A stretch of DNA of 64,000 nt from JACCYX01 sp964610045 (GTDB taxonomy: Bacteria; Chloroflexota; Chloroflexia; Thermomicrobiales; UBA6265). The stretch covers positions 9,834 through 73,833 of the forward strand of contig CAZSUN010000007.1 of assembly GCA_964610045.1 (NCBI GenBank), given 5' to 3'. Within the stretch, counting starts at the first letter, position 1; each line of letters begins with the position of its first letter. The position numbers and the translations under genes were made by a program. Positions 26,148 to 34,689 of the stretch are shown here, piece by piece. Below the pieces are notes generated by a model that made no database searches, had not been told where the DNA came from, and saw only the letters and a program-made list of their open reading frames with translations.

Positions 26148-27653
26148 ATGATGCTCTCGATCCGGCAACTCACCAAGACCTACGGGCACATTGTTGCCAA
26201 CAACAACATCTCATTCGAGGTTGAGCCGGGTGAGGTTGTGGGGTTGGTCGGCGAGAACGGTGCCGGGAAATCCACACTGCTCTCGCTCCTGAGTGGGTTC
26301 GTCCAGCCCGACAGTGGCGAGATCGTGATCGATGGCGAACCTGTCCGGCTTTCGACACCGGCGACTGCCAGGACAGCCGGCATTGGTCTTGTCCACCAGC
26401 ACCGGACACTCATTCCGACCTTCACCGTTCGCGAGCAACTCCGCCTCGCCGGCTGGACCTCGCCCCAGCTTCCTCCCATGCTCGCGGTGGGTATCACGCC
26501 GGAGGCGACCATCGAGTCTCTGTCACCGGGTGAGCAACAGCGAGTCGAGATCGCCCGCGAACTTGTGGTCCGGCCGCGCCTGTTGCTGCTTGACGAGCCG
26601 ACATCCGTGCTCGCTCCCACTGAGGTGGAGGAACTCTTCGCCGCGATCCGGGATATACGATCCAGCGGAACCGCAGTCATCGTGGTGTCGCACAAGATCC
26701 ATGAGATTCTCGACATCGCGGACAGGGTTGTCGTGCTGGCCCGTGGCGCGGTGACTGGCGCCTTTACCCGTCAAGGATCGAGATGGGCGCCCAACGCGTC
26801 TGACGCGATCCTTTCGGCGATGTTTCCTGGCCAACCGGCAACCATCGATCACCCATCAACCTCCCAGTCTGATGGAGCCATGCGATCACCCCAACTGGAC
26901 AAACCTGTGGCCTCTCCCGTCCTGGTGGCTCGCAGTCTGGCTGCGGGGGCACCAGACGCCGGGCCTCCTCTACGTGGGGTCGATCTCGACCTGCTGGGAG
27001 GGCAGATTCATGTCATCGTCGGCGTGGACGGCCAGGGGCAGGGATTGCTGGCGGATGTCCTGGCCGGGTATGTGCCAGCCACTGGCGACATCGAGCTTGA
27101 CGGGCAACCGATCGGTAACCTGCCAGCGGTGGCGCGCGCGGCGCTTGGTGTCTCGCTGATGGCGGGTGATCGGACAGCAGTCGCCGCCATCCCGGCGTTC
27201 ACGGTGGCAGAGAACCTGGTGCTGAAACGTCCCAGGGCTGCCGCGGTTGCCGGTCAATTCACCTTGCGCCGCATGGAAATCGACCGGACCGCCGTCGCGG
27301 CCATCGCGGACTGGGATGTGCGTCCAGCCGACCCCCACGCACGCATGGGCACACTCTCTGGCGGGAACATGCAGCGCGTCATCGCTGCCCGCGATATCCC
27401 GCGCGGAACCAGGCTCCTGATCGCCGTCAATCCCGTTCAGGGGCTCGACGTGCGCACGGGAGACCTGCTCTGGCAACGACTCCGGCTGCACGTGGCGACT
27501 GGCGCCGCCGTGCTGGTCTTCGTCAGCGACCTGGACGAGGCGTTGGCGAACGCCGACCGCCTGGCGGTGATGTTCAACGGCACGGTGTCCACCATGGTGC
27601 CCGTCGCATCCTGGACGCGGCAGGCGGTTGCTGCCCGGATGGTCGGCGGATGA
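26148..27653 (+). CDS. Bmp-type nucleoside ABC importer, double ATP-binding subunit
   Basis: A 501-residue protein with two ABC cassettes. The first is complete: GENGAGKST at 35-43, the Q-loop in VHQHRTLIPTFTV, signature LSPGEQQRVEIAREL, LLLDEPTSVLAPTE and the VVSHKI histidine. The second has the degenerate Walker A GVDGQGQG, without Lys and Ser/Thr, and the signature LSGGNMQR. Its Walker B aspartate is replaced in LLIAVNPVQGLD. An asymmetric pair like this is normal for the YufO/RnsB family and the sugar importers related to it. ATG 26148 and the next ATG at 26151 are both possible. It heads a four-gene importer operon and overlaps the first permease by 4 bases. Confidence 0.9.
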   Translation: MMLSIRQLTKTYGHIVANNNISFEVEPGEVVGLVGENGAGKSTLLSLLSGFVQPDSGEIVIDGEPVRLSTPATARTAGIGLVHQHRTLIPTFTVREQLRLAGWTSPQLPPMLAVGITPEATIESLSPGEQQRVEIARELVVRPRLLLLDEPTSVLAPTEVEELFAAIRDIRSSGTAVIVVSHKIHEILDIADRVVVLARGAVTGAFTRQGSRWAPNASDAILSAMFPGQPATIDHPSTSQSDGAMRSPQLDKPVASPVLVARSLAAGAPDAGPPLRGVDLDLLGGQIHVIVGVDGQGQGLLADVLAGYVPATGDIELDGQPIGNLPAVARAALGVSLMAGDRTAVAAIPAFTVAENLVLKRPRAAAVAGQFTLRRMEIDRTAVAAIADWDVRPADPHARMGTLSGGNMQRVIAARDIPRGTRLLIAVNPVQGLDVRTGDLLWQRLRLHVATGAAVLVFVSDLDEALANADRLAVMFNGTVSTMVPVASWTRQAVAARMVGG

Positions 27654-28726
27654 GTACGGCATCGTCAGCGGCGAGACCAAGCCGGATTCCGGAACCCCGG
27701 CTGGTGCGGGTGGCGACGCCCATCCTGCAATCGCTGCTGGCCGTCGCCATTGCGATCGCGGTTTGCTCCTGCATCCTGGCGCTAACGGGGTTTTCGCCCA
27801 TCGATGCGTGGCGCGAGTTGGTCGAACGCACCCTGTTACGGCCATCCGGCGTGCAGGAAACCGTCGTCCGGGCAATTCCCCTCCTGATTGCCGGAGTCGC
27901 CGTACTCGTCGCCGCTCGCACCGGTCTCTGGAACATTGGAATTGATGGGCAGGTCCTGGCCGGGGCGCTCGCGGCGGCCGTCACCGGACACTGGCTCGCA
28001 GGCGCGCCAGCTCCCGTCGTCTGGGGTGGGGGCATGCTGGCCGCCGTCCTGGCCGGCGGCGCCTGGGCAACCGGGCCAGCCGTGTTGCGGGCGCGCTGGG
28101 ATATCAACGAGATCGTCACCACGATCATGTTCAACTACCTCGCCCTGTCGCTGACTGCATGGCTGGTGAAAGGTCCCCTGCGGGACGATACTCTCGTTAC
28201 GCCCCAGACTCCGCTGATCCCGATGGACCTGCGCTTTCCACACCTGGGCGACACCCGCATCCACGCCGGCTTCATCCTCGCCCTTGTCGTCGTCGCCGTC
28301 TGCGCCTGGTGGTTTCGTGCCACGGTCGGTGGTTTCGAGATGCGCGCTGTCGGCGAGGGACCGCGTGCGGCCCGGCACGCCATGATCCCGGTCCGGGCGA
28401 TTCTCGTCGCGGCTCTGGTGGCCAGTGGAGCGGTGGCCGCCCTCGCCGGCGCCAACGATGTCCTTGCAACCAAGGGCACCTTCCAGGCGGAGTGGAACCC
28501 GGAATACGGCTTGAGCGCCTTCGCGCTGGTGTTCCTGGCGCGCCGGAGTGTGGCCGGACTTCTTCCAGCCGCCCTCTTCCTCGGGATGCTGTCGTATGGC
28601 GCCGATGTGATGCCGCGTGCCGCCGGCGTCCCCTCAATGTTCTTCCCGCTCTTCGAAGGGGTGCTGCTCATCGTGCTGGCGTCACTTCACTGGCAACCGT
28701 GGCAACGGTTGAGGCGATCCCGATGA
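27650..28726 (+). CDS. Bmp-type nucleoside ABC importer, permease 1
   Basis: A 358-residue BPD_transp_2 permease (YufP/NupB-like) with about nine membrane helices. The conserved segments are RTGLWNIGIDGQVLAGALAA and the coupling loop FEMRAVGEGPRAARHAMIP. NEIVTTIMFNYLAL is also characteristic of the nucleoside group. The start overlaps the ATPase gene by 4 bases and its stop overlaps the next permease start. Together with permease 2 it would form the heterodimeric channel for nucleosides or a related purine-type substrate. Confidence 0.9.
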   Translation: MSTASSAARPSRIPEPRLVRVATPILQSLLAVAIAIAVCSCILALTGFSPIDAWRELVERTLLRPSGVQETVVRAIPLLIAGVAVLVAARTGLWNIGIDGQVLAGALAAAVTGHWLAGAPAPVVWGGGMLAAVLAGGAWATGPAVLRARWDINEIVTTIMFNYLALSLTAWLVKGPLRDDTLVTPQTPLIPMDLRFPHLGDTRIHAGFILALVVVAVCAWWFRATVGGFEMRAVGEGPRAARHAMIPVRAILVAALVASGAVAALAGANDVLATKGTFQAEWNPEYGLSAFALVFLARRSVAGLLPAALFLGMLSYGADVMPRAAGVPSMFFPLFEGVLLIVLASLHWQPWQRLRRSR

Positions 28727-29658
28727 ACGCCGAAGCTGTCCTCACCGCCCTCGTTACCGCTGCGATCCTGACGTCTGTCGCGCCGATGCTCGCGTCCGTT
28801 GGGGAGGCGATTTCCGAACGATCCGGACTGCTCAACCTCGGGATCGAGGGCACGATGGCGATGGCAGCGTTCGTCTCGTTCTGGACCACGTTGGAGTCGG
28901 GTTCTCACCTCGCTGGCCTGGCAGCGGGACTCGTCCTGGGGATCGCCAGCGGCATCGGGTTTGGGCTGCTGGCAACACTCGGCGGCGCCAACCAGGTCGT
29001 CCTTGGACTCGGTTTCACCCTGGCGGGAACGGGGGGGAGCGCCTTCCTCTTCCGGGTCGCCTACGGCTCGGATCAGCCACTCCTGGGGAGTGGGTTGGGT
29101 CGCCCGTTGGCCGGCTGGGGTGATTGGCTCCCCATCCTGGGACCCGCTGTCTTCGATCAGCGCTGGTTCGTCTACGTTGCCTGGACGATCGTGATCGTGC
29201 TCCACGTCGCCATGCGCTCGAGCCTGTTCGGGCTGCGGGTGCGTGCTGCCGGCGAACTTCCCGTCGGTCTGGAAGCTGTGGGCGGAAATGTCTGGCGTAC
29301 CCGCACCGCGGCCGCCATCATCGGTGGCGCCATGAGTGGTCTCGCCGGCGCCACGCTGGCGATCGTCGAGCTCGGATTCTATTCACCCGGAATCACCGGT
29401 GGCATCGGGTTTCTCGCCGTCGCCTTCGCCATGCTGGGTCGCCTCTCGCCCCTTCGCGTGGCAGTCTGTTGCCTGGGATTCGGCCTGCTGACCGGCCTCG
29501 ACACCGCGCTCCAGGTCGCCGGCGTGGACATCCGGCCCGAGTTCCTGCAGATGCTGCCGTATCTCGGTGTTGTCCTCGCCCTCATCGTCTTCGGCCGGCA
29601 CTCCCGGCTCCCGGCCGCGCTCGGGCTGCCCTGGCGATCCGGTGATGCCCAGCCGTAA
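28723..29658 (+). CDS. Bmp-type nucleoside ABC importer, permease 2
   Basis: A 311-residue partner permease (YufQ/NupC-like). It carries the same signature in its short-family form, ISERSGLLNLGIEGTMAMAA. GLGFTLAGTGGSAFLFRVAYG and the coupling loop FGLRVRAAGELPVGLEAVG follow. About eight membrane helices are visible. ATG 28723 overlaps the upstream stop by 4 bases. The order ATPase, large permease, small permease is the standard one for this importer class. Confidence 0.9.
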   Translation: MNAEAVLTALVTAAILTSVAPMLASVGEAISERSGLLNLGIEGTMAMAAFVSFWTTLESGSHLAGLAAGLVLGIASGIGFGLLATLGGANQVVLGLGFTLAGTGGSAFLFRVAYGSDQPLLGSGLGRPLAGWGDWLPILGPAVFDQRWFVYVAWTIVIVLHVAMRSSLFGLRVRAAGELPVGLEAVGGNVWRTRTAAAIIGGAMSGLAGATLAIVELGFYSPGITGGIGFLAVAFAMLGRLSPLRVAVCCLGFGLLTGLDTALQVAGVDIRPEFLQMLPYLGVVLALIVFGRHSRLPAALGLPWRSGDAQP

Positions 29659-29677
29659 CTGCATGCCGGTGCAGTAC

Positions 29678-29707
29678 GATACCGGGATGATGGAGCAGCC
29701 CGGTATC
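29678..29707 (+). promoter_or_regulatory. Stem-loop between permease 2 and the binding-protein gene
   Basis: GATACCGGG (29678-29686) and CCCGGTATC (29699-29707) are perfect 9-base arms around a 12-base loop, with no T run after them. In an importer operon such a hairpin is well placed to protect a binding-protein mRNA end or reduce read-through. The function is inferred. Confidence 0.55.
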
Positions 29708-29737
29708 GGGCTGGCGCAACTGGCGGAGAAGATACCT

Positions 29738-30796
29738 GTGACGCAATCCCATGGTGGAACGATGAGGGTTCTCGCGAGTCTGCTTGTGGCAGCGGTCCTG
29801 TACGGCGGTGCATGGCCCGTTGCTGCCGCAGATGGTATCGACCGGATGGCGATCGTCACCCCGGCCAGCCGTACGAACCAGGGGTGGGACCAGCAGGGCG
29901 TCGACAATCTCGTCGCAATCGGCGAGGAACGCGGGATCGCGGTCGATGTTGTTGAAAACGCCGGGTACGAGGACATCACCCCTGTGCTCAACGATCTCGC
30001 TGACGATGGCGCGCAATTGATCGTCTGCCACGCCTCCGGCTACCAGACGGTTTGTCCCGAATTCGCCCAGTCGTCTGGTGTGCCGGTGGTGGTGATCGAA
30101 AATCCTGGCGCGGTGGCGCCCGGTCTGGTCAGCGATATCGAGACGCAGGCCCAGGAATCCGCCTACCTCGCCGGCATGGTCGCCGGTCTCGAGTCGACCA
30201 GCGGCATCATCGCGATCGTCGCCTCCAGCCAGGCGCCGACATGGAACTACATGACGGTCGGGTTCGCGGAGGGGCTTCATGCCACCCGTCCCGACGCAAC
30301 CCTGCTCTACCAGGTCATCGGTGACGCCGCCTACGACGATGCTCCCAATGCGAAGCGGGTGACCGAGTCGGTGATCGCCGCCGGGGCCGATATCGTCTTC
30401 GGAATGGGCGATGGCGCTTCGTTCGGCATGATCCAGGCGATCAACGAACACAACGCCGCGGACGCCGATGCTACCCCGGTCCAGTTCATCGATGTCATCG
30501 GTGACAAGTCCGGCTCCGATGCCGGAACCTGGCTCCTGACCTCAGTCCTCTTCGACTACACCGGCGCCTACAACCACCTCATTGACCAACTCGATGCCGG
30601 GGCGTTCGGCGAGGTCTACACGATGAACCTTGAGAACGGCGGGGTTCGCCTGCTCGATTTCCCGGACACCGTCGGCGATGACACCCGCGCCTCCGTGGAC
30701 GATGCATCGGCCCAGATCGTCGCGGGCGAGATCACCGTGTCGGCCATCAGCGATACCGATGGCATGCGCGACCGGCTCGACGAACTCTTCCCGTGA
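29738..30796 (+). CDS. BMP-family nucleoside-binding protein
   Basis: A 352-residue extracytoplasmic binding protein of the BmpA/PnrA family. After a signal peptide (VLASLLVAAVLYGGAWPVAAAD) come IDRMAIVTPASRTNQGWDQ with the substrate-loop 'NQGWDQQGVDNL' and NAGYEDITPVLNDL. GADIVFGMGDGASFG and DVIGDKSGS follow, all in the family order. There is no lipobox cysteine, unlike most Gram-positive Bmp lipoproteins, so it may be free or otherwise anchored. GTG 29738 has GCGGAG upstream; ATG 29762 is the alternative. It is the last transport component of the operon. Confidence 0.87.
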   Translation: MTQSHGGTMRVLASLLVAAVLYGGAWPVAAADGIDRMAIVTPASRTNQGWDQQGVDNLVAIGEERGIAVDVVENAGYEDITPVLNDLADDGAQLIVCHASGYQTVCPEFAQSSGVPVVVIENPGAVAPGLVSDIETQAQESAYLAGMVAGLESTSGIIAIVASSQAPTWNYMTVGFAEGLHATRPDATLLYQVIGDAAYDDAPNAKRVTESVIAAGADIVFGMGDGASFGMIQAINEHNAADADATPVQFIDVIGDKSGSDAGTWLLTSVLFDYTGAYNHLIDQLDAGAFGEVYTMNLENGGVRLLDFPDTVGDDTRASVDDASAQIVAGEITVSAISDTDGMRDRLDELFP

Positions 30797-30810
30797 CAGG
30801 GGGAACCACA

Positions 30811-31998
30811 ATGACCACCTGGCCAAGACTCAACCTGGCCTCAGGACCCGTCGACGTGACCGTCGAAACCCTGCGGGCCATGCAGCGGCCTGTCCTCTAC
30901 CACTACGATCCAGCCTTCATCGAAGTGTTCGAGCGGACGACCGGCTTGCTCCAACACGTCTACCAGACACAGTATGATGTCGTCATCATGCAGGCCGAGG
31001 CGATCCTGGGTTTGGAGGCCGCCGTGGCTTCCCTCGTTTCACCTGGCACGAAAGTGCTCAACCTGGTGTCCGGCGTCTTCGGCAAGTGGATGGAGGACTT
31101 CATCGGTCGCTATGGCGGTGAGACCGTCGAACTCCGTGTGCCCTACAACGCCGCTATCGATCCGGAAGACGTGCGTCGGGTTCTCGATACCGTTCCCGGT
31201 ATCTCGGTCCTGACCGTGGTTCACTCCGAGACGCCGTCGGGCACCATCAATCCCGTCCGCGAGATCTGCCAAATCGCCCGCGAGTACGGTGTGATCTCGA
31301 TCGTGGACACAGTCTCCGGTCTCGGCAGCGAAATCATGAGCCCGGAAGCGTGGGGGATCGACATCGCGGTCGCGGGACCGCAGAAATGCCTTGGCGGTAC
31401 CCCAGGGCTCACCCTGATGTCGGTCAGTCCTGCCGCCTGGGACGCAATGGAGCGACGGACCAATCCGCTGCGTGGATCGTTTCTTTCGATCCTGGACTGG
31501 AAAACGACCTGGATCGAAAACCGCCGGTTCCCGTACACACCGTCGGTCACCGACATCTACGCGCTGGAGTCCGTACTGGACCAGGCACTGCGTGAAGGCA
31601 TGCCAGCCATGGCCGGCCGTCACCAGGCGAGCGCTCGCGCCGCCCGTGCCGCCGTCAGCGCCCTCGGGTTGGACCTCTGGGCCGAGACGCCGGAAATAGC
31701 GACCTCGTGTTGCACGGCCGTCGCCATACCGGACGGGCTGGACGATGCCGCCATACGCGGGACATTGCGCTCCAAATACGGGGTCATGATCGCTGGAGGG
31801 TATGGGGAACTCTCCGGAAAGCTGTTTCGCCTCGGGCACATGGGTTCGTCGGCTCACCCTGTCCCCGTCACCGCACAGATCGCGATGCTCGAGCGCACCC
31901 TCGCCGATCTTGGCTGGACAGTCACGCTGGGAGCGGGCGTCGGCGCCGCGCTGGAGTCCTTCGCCGGTTGGAACGACGCCACCGCGAACTATCCGTGA
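30811..31998 (+). CDS. Class V PLP aminotransferase, alanine/ureidoglycine-glyoxylate type
   Basis: A 395-residue fold-type I enzyme with PLP lysine K192 in VAGPQKCLGGTPGL. SIVDTVSGLGS supplies the cofactor aspartate, and the C-terminal substrate arginine is in LFRLGHMGSSAHP. This pattern is shared by alanine-glyoxylate, pyridoxamine-pyruvate and (S)-ureidoglycine-glyoxylate (PucG) aminotransferases. It starts 14 bases after the nucleoside-binding protein, so it belongs to that operon. Co-location with a nucleoside importer makes a PucG-type role in purine nitrogen salvage attractive, but no ureidoglycolate or allantoin gene is visible and the assignment is inference. Confidence 0.87.
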   Translation: MTTWPRLNLASGPVDVTVETLRAMQRPVLYHYDPAFIEVFERTTGLLQHVYQTQYDVVIMQAEAILGLEAAVASLVSPGTKVLNLVSGVFGKWMEDFIGRYGGETVELRVPYNAAIDPEDVRRVLDTVPGISVLTVVHSETPSGTINPVREICQIAREYGVISIVDTVSGLGSEIMSPEAWGIDIAVAGPQKCLGGTPGLTLMSVSPAAWDAMERRTNPLRGSFLSILDWKTTWIENRRFPYTPSVTDIYALESVLDQALREGMPAMAGRHQASARAARAAVSALGLDLWAETPEIATSCCTAVAIPDGLDDAAIRGTLRSKYGVMIAGGYGELSGKLFRLGHMGSSAHPVPVTAQIAMLERTLADLGWTVTLGAGVGAALESFAGWNDATANYP

Positions 31999-32006
31999 AG
32001 CACAAC

Positions 32007-32056
32007 TGGCGAACCGGACGGCGGCCAACACTGGCAATCACGTCTCCGGTTCGCCA
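32007..32056. terminator. Long hairpin between convergent operons
   Basis: TGGCGAACCGGA (32007-32018) and TCCGGTTCGCCA (32045-32056) are perfect 12-base arms around a 26-base loop. The right arm lies inside the last codons of the VKOR gene. It could end transcription from the aminotransferase side and perhaps from both. Confidence 0.6.
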
Positions 32057-32466
32057 CGCCAGAGCCTGCATGCTTCCACGATGAAGATCGCGGTCGTGAT
32101 CAGCGCCGAGATCACGCACCATTGGCAGATCGCCTCGATCTCGTAGACTTCCAGCCACGTCAAATACGCCGAGTACAACGTCGCGGCCAGGGTCGTCACG
32201 AAGAGGGCGGTGGTGATGTCGCTGGCACGTTCGGGCATGCGCAGCCGCGTCAGCGACAGCCCCAACACGAGGACATACATTGCCAGCCCAAGGATGGCGA
32301 CCGGAATGCCGAGAACCTCTGCGTATTCGCTGGCCTGCACTTCCAGGCAGTCGCCAACGCCGCAGACCAGCGCATCGATGTCGTAATGCACCCACACCAG
32401 GTAGGCGCTGACACCGATACCCGCAACCGCCAGGATCGGCGTCAGCCAGGCCGCGATCCTGGTCAT
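32038..32466 (-). CDS. Vitamin K epoxide reductase (VKOR) family protein
   Basis: A 142-residue membrane oxidoreductase with four predicted helices. The loop pair C35/C40 (CGVGDC) and the active-site pair C114/C117 (CQWC) are both intact. Bacterial VKOR re-oxidises a DsbA-like thioredoxin and passes electrons to quinone, replacing DsbB. Its ATG overlaps the stop of the upstream DsbA gene by 4 bases, which supports a functional pair. The C-terminus (RLWRGEPET) overlaps a terminator hairpin. Confidence 0.93.
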   Translation of the reverse strand: MTRIAAWLTPILAVAGIGVSAYLVWVHYDIDALVCGVGDCLEVQASEYAEVLGIPVAILGLAMYVLVLGLSLTRLRMPERASDITTALFVTTLAATLYSAYLTWLEVYEIEAICQWCVISALITTAIFIVEACRLWRGEPET

Positions 32467-33233
32467 GAGAGTGGGATCGCCTCACCAGCGATTGCAGCCT
32501 CGATTTGGCGCTTGAGCAAATCGTATCCCTGGGTGGTGTAGACGATCGATTGGCCGTTGATGAAGATGGTTGGCGTCGAATCGATCCCGGCCGCCACCGC
32601 GGCGTCGTGTTGGTCGATGACCTCCTGCTGGTGCTGCCCGCTGTCGAGGCAGGTATCGAACGTCGTCGTATCGAGCCCGAGTTCGGCGGCAAATGCCTTC
32701 AGGTTGTCATTCGCGAATGCGCCCTGGTTCTCCCCGTCGTGATTCACGAAGAGCAGGTGGTTGAATTCCCAGAACTTCCCCTGGTCGAGTGCGCACATCG
32801 AGGCTTCCGCCGCCTGGACCGATTCGTTACCGGGATCGGTGAGATCATCCCCCCCGAGGAACGGGAAGACCCGGAATTCATAGGTCACCAATTCAGGCAC
32901 CACGAAATCGTTCACGATTTGCGGAAAGACATCGGTTGCGAACTGCGCGCAGAACGGGCACTGATAATCGGCGTACTCGACGATCTGGACCGTCGCCGCG
33001 CTGTTCCCGAGCACCGTTCCACTGGACGGGATCGATGCGAAGTCGATCTCCGCGACGTTGTCGTCTGTCGGGCGGTTCACGAAGATCAGGACCGCGACGA
33101 TCGCGACGGCCAGCACCGCCCCACCGATCATCACCCTGCGCCGTCGTTCACGTTGCTTGCGGGCAATTGCCGCCTGTTTGCGCGCGGAACGGCGTTCGGC
33201 ACTGCGCGATTGGGGTTTGGTTGGCTGGCTCAT
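32463..33233 (-). CDS. Membrane-anchored DsbA-family thiol oxidase
   Basis: A 256-residue protein. The N-terminus is strongly basic (RSARKQAAIARKQRERRRR), then a single membrane helix (about residues 35-52), then a DsbA/thioredoxin_4 domain with the CPFC active site at C92-C95 (YADYQCPFCAQFA). The cis-proline loop is in IDSTPTIFINGQ. It would insert disulfides into exported proteins and be recycled by the VKOR encoded immediately downstream. ATG 33231-33233 has AAGGCGG nine bases ahead; the ATG three codons upstream sits directly on that site. Homologues of this layout are common in Actinobacteria and Chloroflexota. Confidence 0.92.
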   Translation of the reverse strand: MSQPTKPQSRSAERRSARKQAAIARKQRERRRRVMIGGAVLAVAIVAVLIFVNRPTDDNVAEIDFASIPSSGTVLGNSAATVQIVEYADYQCPFCAQFATDVFPQIVNDFVVPELVTYEFRVFPFLGGDDLTDPGNESVQAAEASMCALDQGKFWEFNHLLFVNHDGENQGAFANDNLKAFAAELGLDTTTFDTCLDSGQHQQEVIDQHDAAVAAGIDSTPTIFINGQSIVYTTQGYDLLKRQIEAAIAGEAIPLS

Positions 33234-33284
33234 GATTGGCATCCGCCTTGTGCCGGAACGAACGGGTCGCCTGATATCTGTTGG

Positions 33285-33644
33285 TTACCCTGCGGCCGGA
33301 ACCACCGCGTCGCGTTCCCGCACTTCCGACAACAGGCGTTTGCCCAGCAGGAAGCCGAGGAATGGCGGGATGGTTTCGAGGAACGATATGACCGTACGCT
33401 TGATTGGCCACTGTTCCTGCATGTGCGTGATCGCCAGGGTGAAACAGAACGCGATGAACAGGAACCCGTGGATCGGACCCATCACCGAAACGCCCTGCTC
33501 ATTGTCGAATCCGTATTTCATGATCATGCCGACGAGCAGTCCCATCCAGGAAATGGCCTCGGCAAAGGTCACGATCATCAGCATCTTGAGTGGGTACACA
33601 CGCAATCCTTCGAGTATCCGTTCTCGTTTGGGAGAACAGAGCAT
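33285..33644 (-). CDS. DUF3817 integral membrane protein
   Basis: A 119-residue protein with three predicted membrane helices. The start LKMLMIVTFAEAISW and the segment GPIHGFLFIAFCFTLAITHM mark the DUF3817 family. WPIKRTVISFLETIPP, typical of its C-terminal part, follows. Function is unknown. The ribosome-binding site is weak, so the start could be a few codons downstream. It is on the same strand as DsbA/VKOR, 51 bases upstream of the DsbA start, and could be co-transcribed. Confidence 0.85.
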   Translation of the reverse strand: MLCSPKRERILEGLRVYPLKMLMIVTFAEAISWMGLLVGMIMKYGFDNEQGVSVMGPIHGFLFIAFCFTLAITHMQEQWPIKRTVISFLETIPPFLGFLLGKRLLSEVRERDAVVPAAG

Positions 33645-33725
33645 GTCGTGACGATACCATCCGAATTACCGTCAAACCCCATCTTGACGGGTAGGATGCG
33701 GCACTGGTTTCCGGGCCTGACAAAC

Positions 33726-33763
33726 GAATCGGCCGGTCCCACGTTGGTGGAACCGGCCGATTC
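33726..33763 (-). terminator. Terminator after the cold-shock gene
   Basis: GAATCGGCCGGT and ACCGGCCGATTC arms surround a loop of about 14 bases, 20 bases past the minus-strand stop. Sequence beyond it shows no long T run. Confidence 0.65.
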
Positions 33764-33783
33764 TGGTTGCTGGAGTTTCCGGA

Positions 33784-34266
33784 CTAGTCGATGAGCCGGA
33801 TCTGCTCCGCGCGCGGACCCTTCGGGCCCTCACCGAGGCGGAACTCGATGTGGTCGCCCTGGTACACGCGGGCGCCGTTCAGCGCAGACTGGTGGAAGAA
33901 GACATCGGCGCCGCCGTTGTCCTGCTTGATGAAGCCGAAGCCCTTGAGGTCGTCGAAACGATCGACAACACCCGTGGCCACCGGCAGGCTGGACGGATCG
34001 ACCTGCGCGCCGAAGCGGCTGCCGCCAGCGCCTGCACCGCCGCCGCGAGCCGGGCGGGGATTCGGGTTGGTTTCAAGAACGGTAACGGAATCGGCAGCCG
34101 GGCCCTTCGGACCCATGCCAACGGTGAACTCGACGCGGTCGCCCTCGCCAAGGCTCTGATAGCCGACGGCGGAACGGTGAACGAACAGATCTTCCTCGCC
34201 ACCATCGCGCTCGATAAAACCGAAACCCTTCTCAGGGTTGTACCACTTGACTGTTCCCGTTGGCAT
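33784..34266 (-). CDS. Double cold-shock-domain protein
   Basis: A 160-residue protein with two complete cold-shock domains rather than the usual one of about 67 residues. Domain 1 (residues 1-65) has TGTVKWYNPEKGFGFIERD and DLFVHRSA. Domain 2 (about 95-158) has GVVDRFDDLKGFGFIKQD and DVFFHQSAL. Both keep the RNP1 aromatic pattern KGFGFI and the RNP2-type VFFH/LFVH. A Gly/Arg/Ala-rich linker (PNPRPARGGGAGAGG) joins them. It should act as an RNA/ssDNA chaperone. AGAGGTAG precedes the ATG and the spacer upstream is over 230 bases to the tRNA, leaving room for a structured leader. Confidence 0.93.
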   Translation of the reverse strand: MPTGTVKWYNPEKGFGFIERDGGEEDLFVHRSAVGYQSLGEGDRVEFTVGMGPKGPAADSVTVLETNPNPRPARGGGAGAGGSRFGAQVDPSSLPVATGVVDRFDDLKGFGFIKQDNGGADVFFHQSALNGARVYQGDHIEFRLGEGPKGPRAEQIRLID

Positions 34267-34502
34267 TGTGATGTGCTACCTCTTTGTACCTGAACATCGG
34301 CGCACCAAGCCGACTTCTCGTGATTTCCCGTGCAATTGTCCTGCGCGGAGTGCACGCCCAACGTACCACGCACATGGTGGCTTGTCCACTCTCCACGGCA
34401 TATTGTGTTGCGTCGAGCCGTCTCGGAGCCGTTGGTGATGGGTCACGGAAGCGAAAACCGGCAACCTGCGAGGGTTCCGGTCGATCAGGTCCGTGGTTGA
34501 GG

Positions 34503-34574
34503 TGGGCCCCCGGGGATTCGAACCCCGAACCAATGGATTAAGAGTCCACTGCTCTGCCGTTGAGCTAGAGGCCC
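34503..34574 (-). tRNA. tRNA-Lys (anticodon CTT)
   Basis: A complete 72-base cloverleaf on the minus strand. The acceptor stem is GGGCCTC with GGGGCCC, then the D-arm GCTC...GAGC. The anticodon stem TGGA/TCCA encloses loop CTCTTAA with anticodon CTT, and the T-arm is CGGGG TTCGAAT CCCCG. The discriminator base is A. The 3' CCA is not encoded (ACC follows, then T). Confidence 0.96.
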
Positions 34575-34580
34575 GCACGA

Positions 34581-34609
34581 AGGGTACTCAACTCCGGCGG
34601 CGATTTCAA
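34581..34609 (-). promoter_or_regulatory. Promoter of tRNA-Lys
   Basis: Read on the minus strand, TTGAAA (34609-34604) and TACCCT (34586-34581) are 17 bases apart, with the -10 box 6 bases from the mature tRNA 5' end. Confidence 0.65.
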
Positions 34610-34621
34610 CGCGTCTGCCGA

Positions 34622-34664
34622 CAAAAAGTGGACAGGCGCCGGAATGGTGCCTCCAGCGCCTGTC
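34622..34664 (-). terminator. Terminator after gatA
   Basis: On the minus strand GACAGGCGC and GCGCCTGTC arms flank a 16-base loop, followed by CCACTTTTTG. It lies 26 bases after the gatA stop. Confidence 0.8.
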
Positions 34665-34689
34665 GTTCGTTTCGAGGTCGGATTGGCGG

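Noticed and set aside
26148..27653. Inactivating mutation in the importer ATPase because the second Walker A lacks its lysine
   Set aside because: A degenerate second cassette is normal for this importer family; the first cassette is complete.
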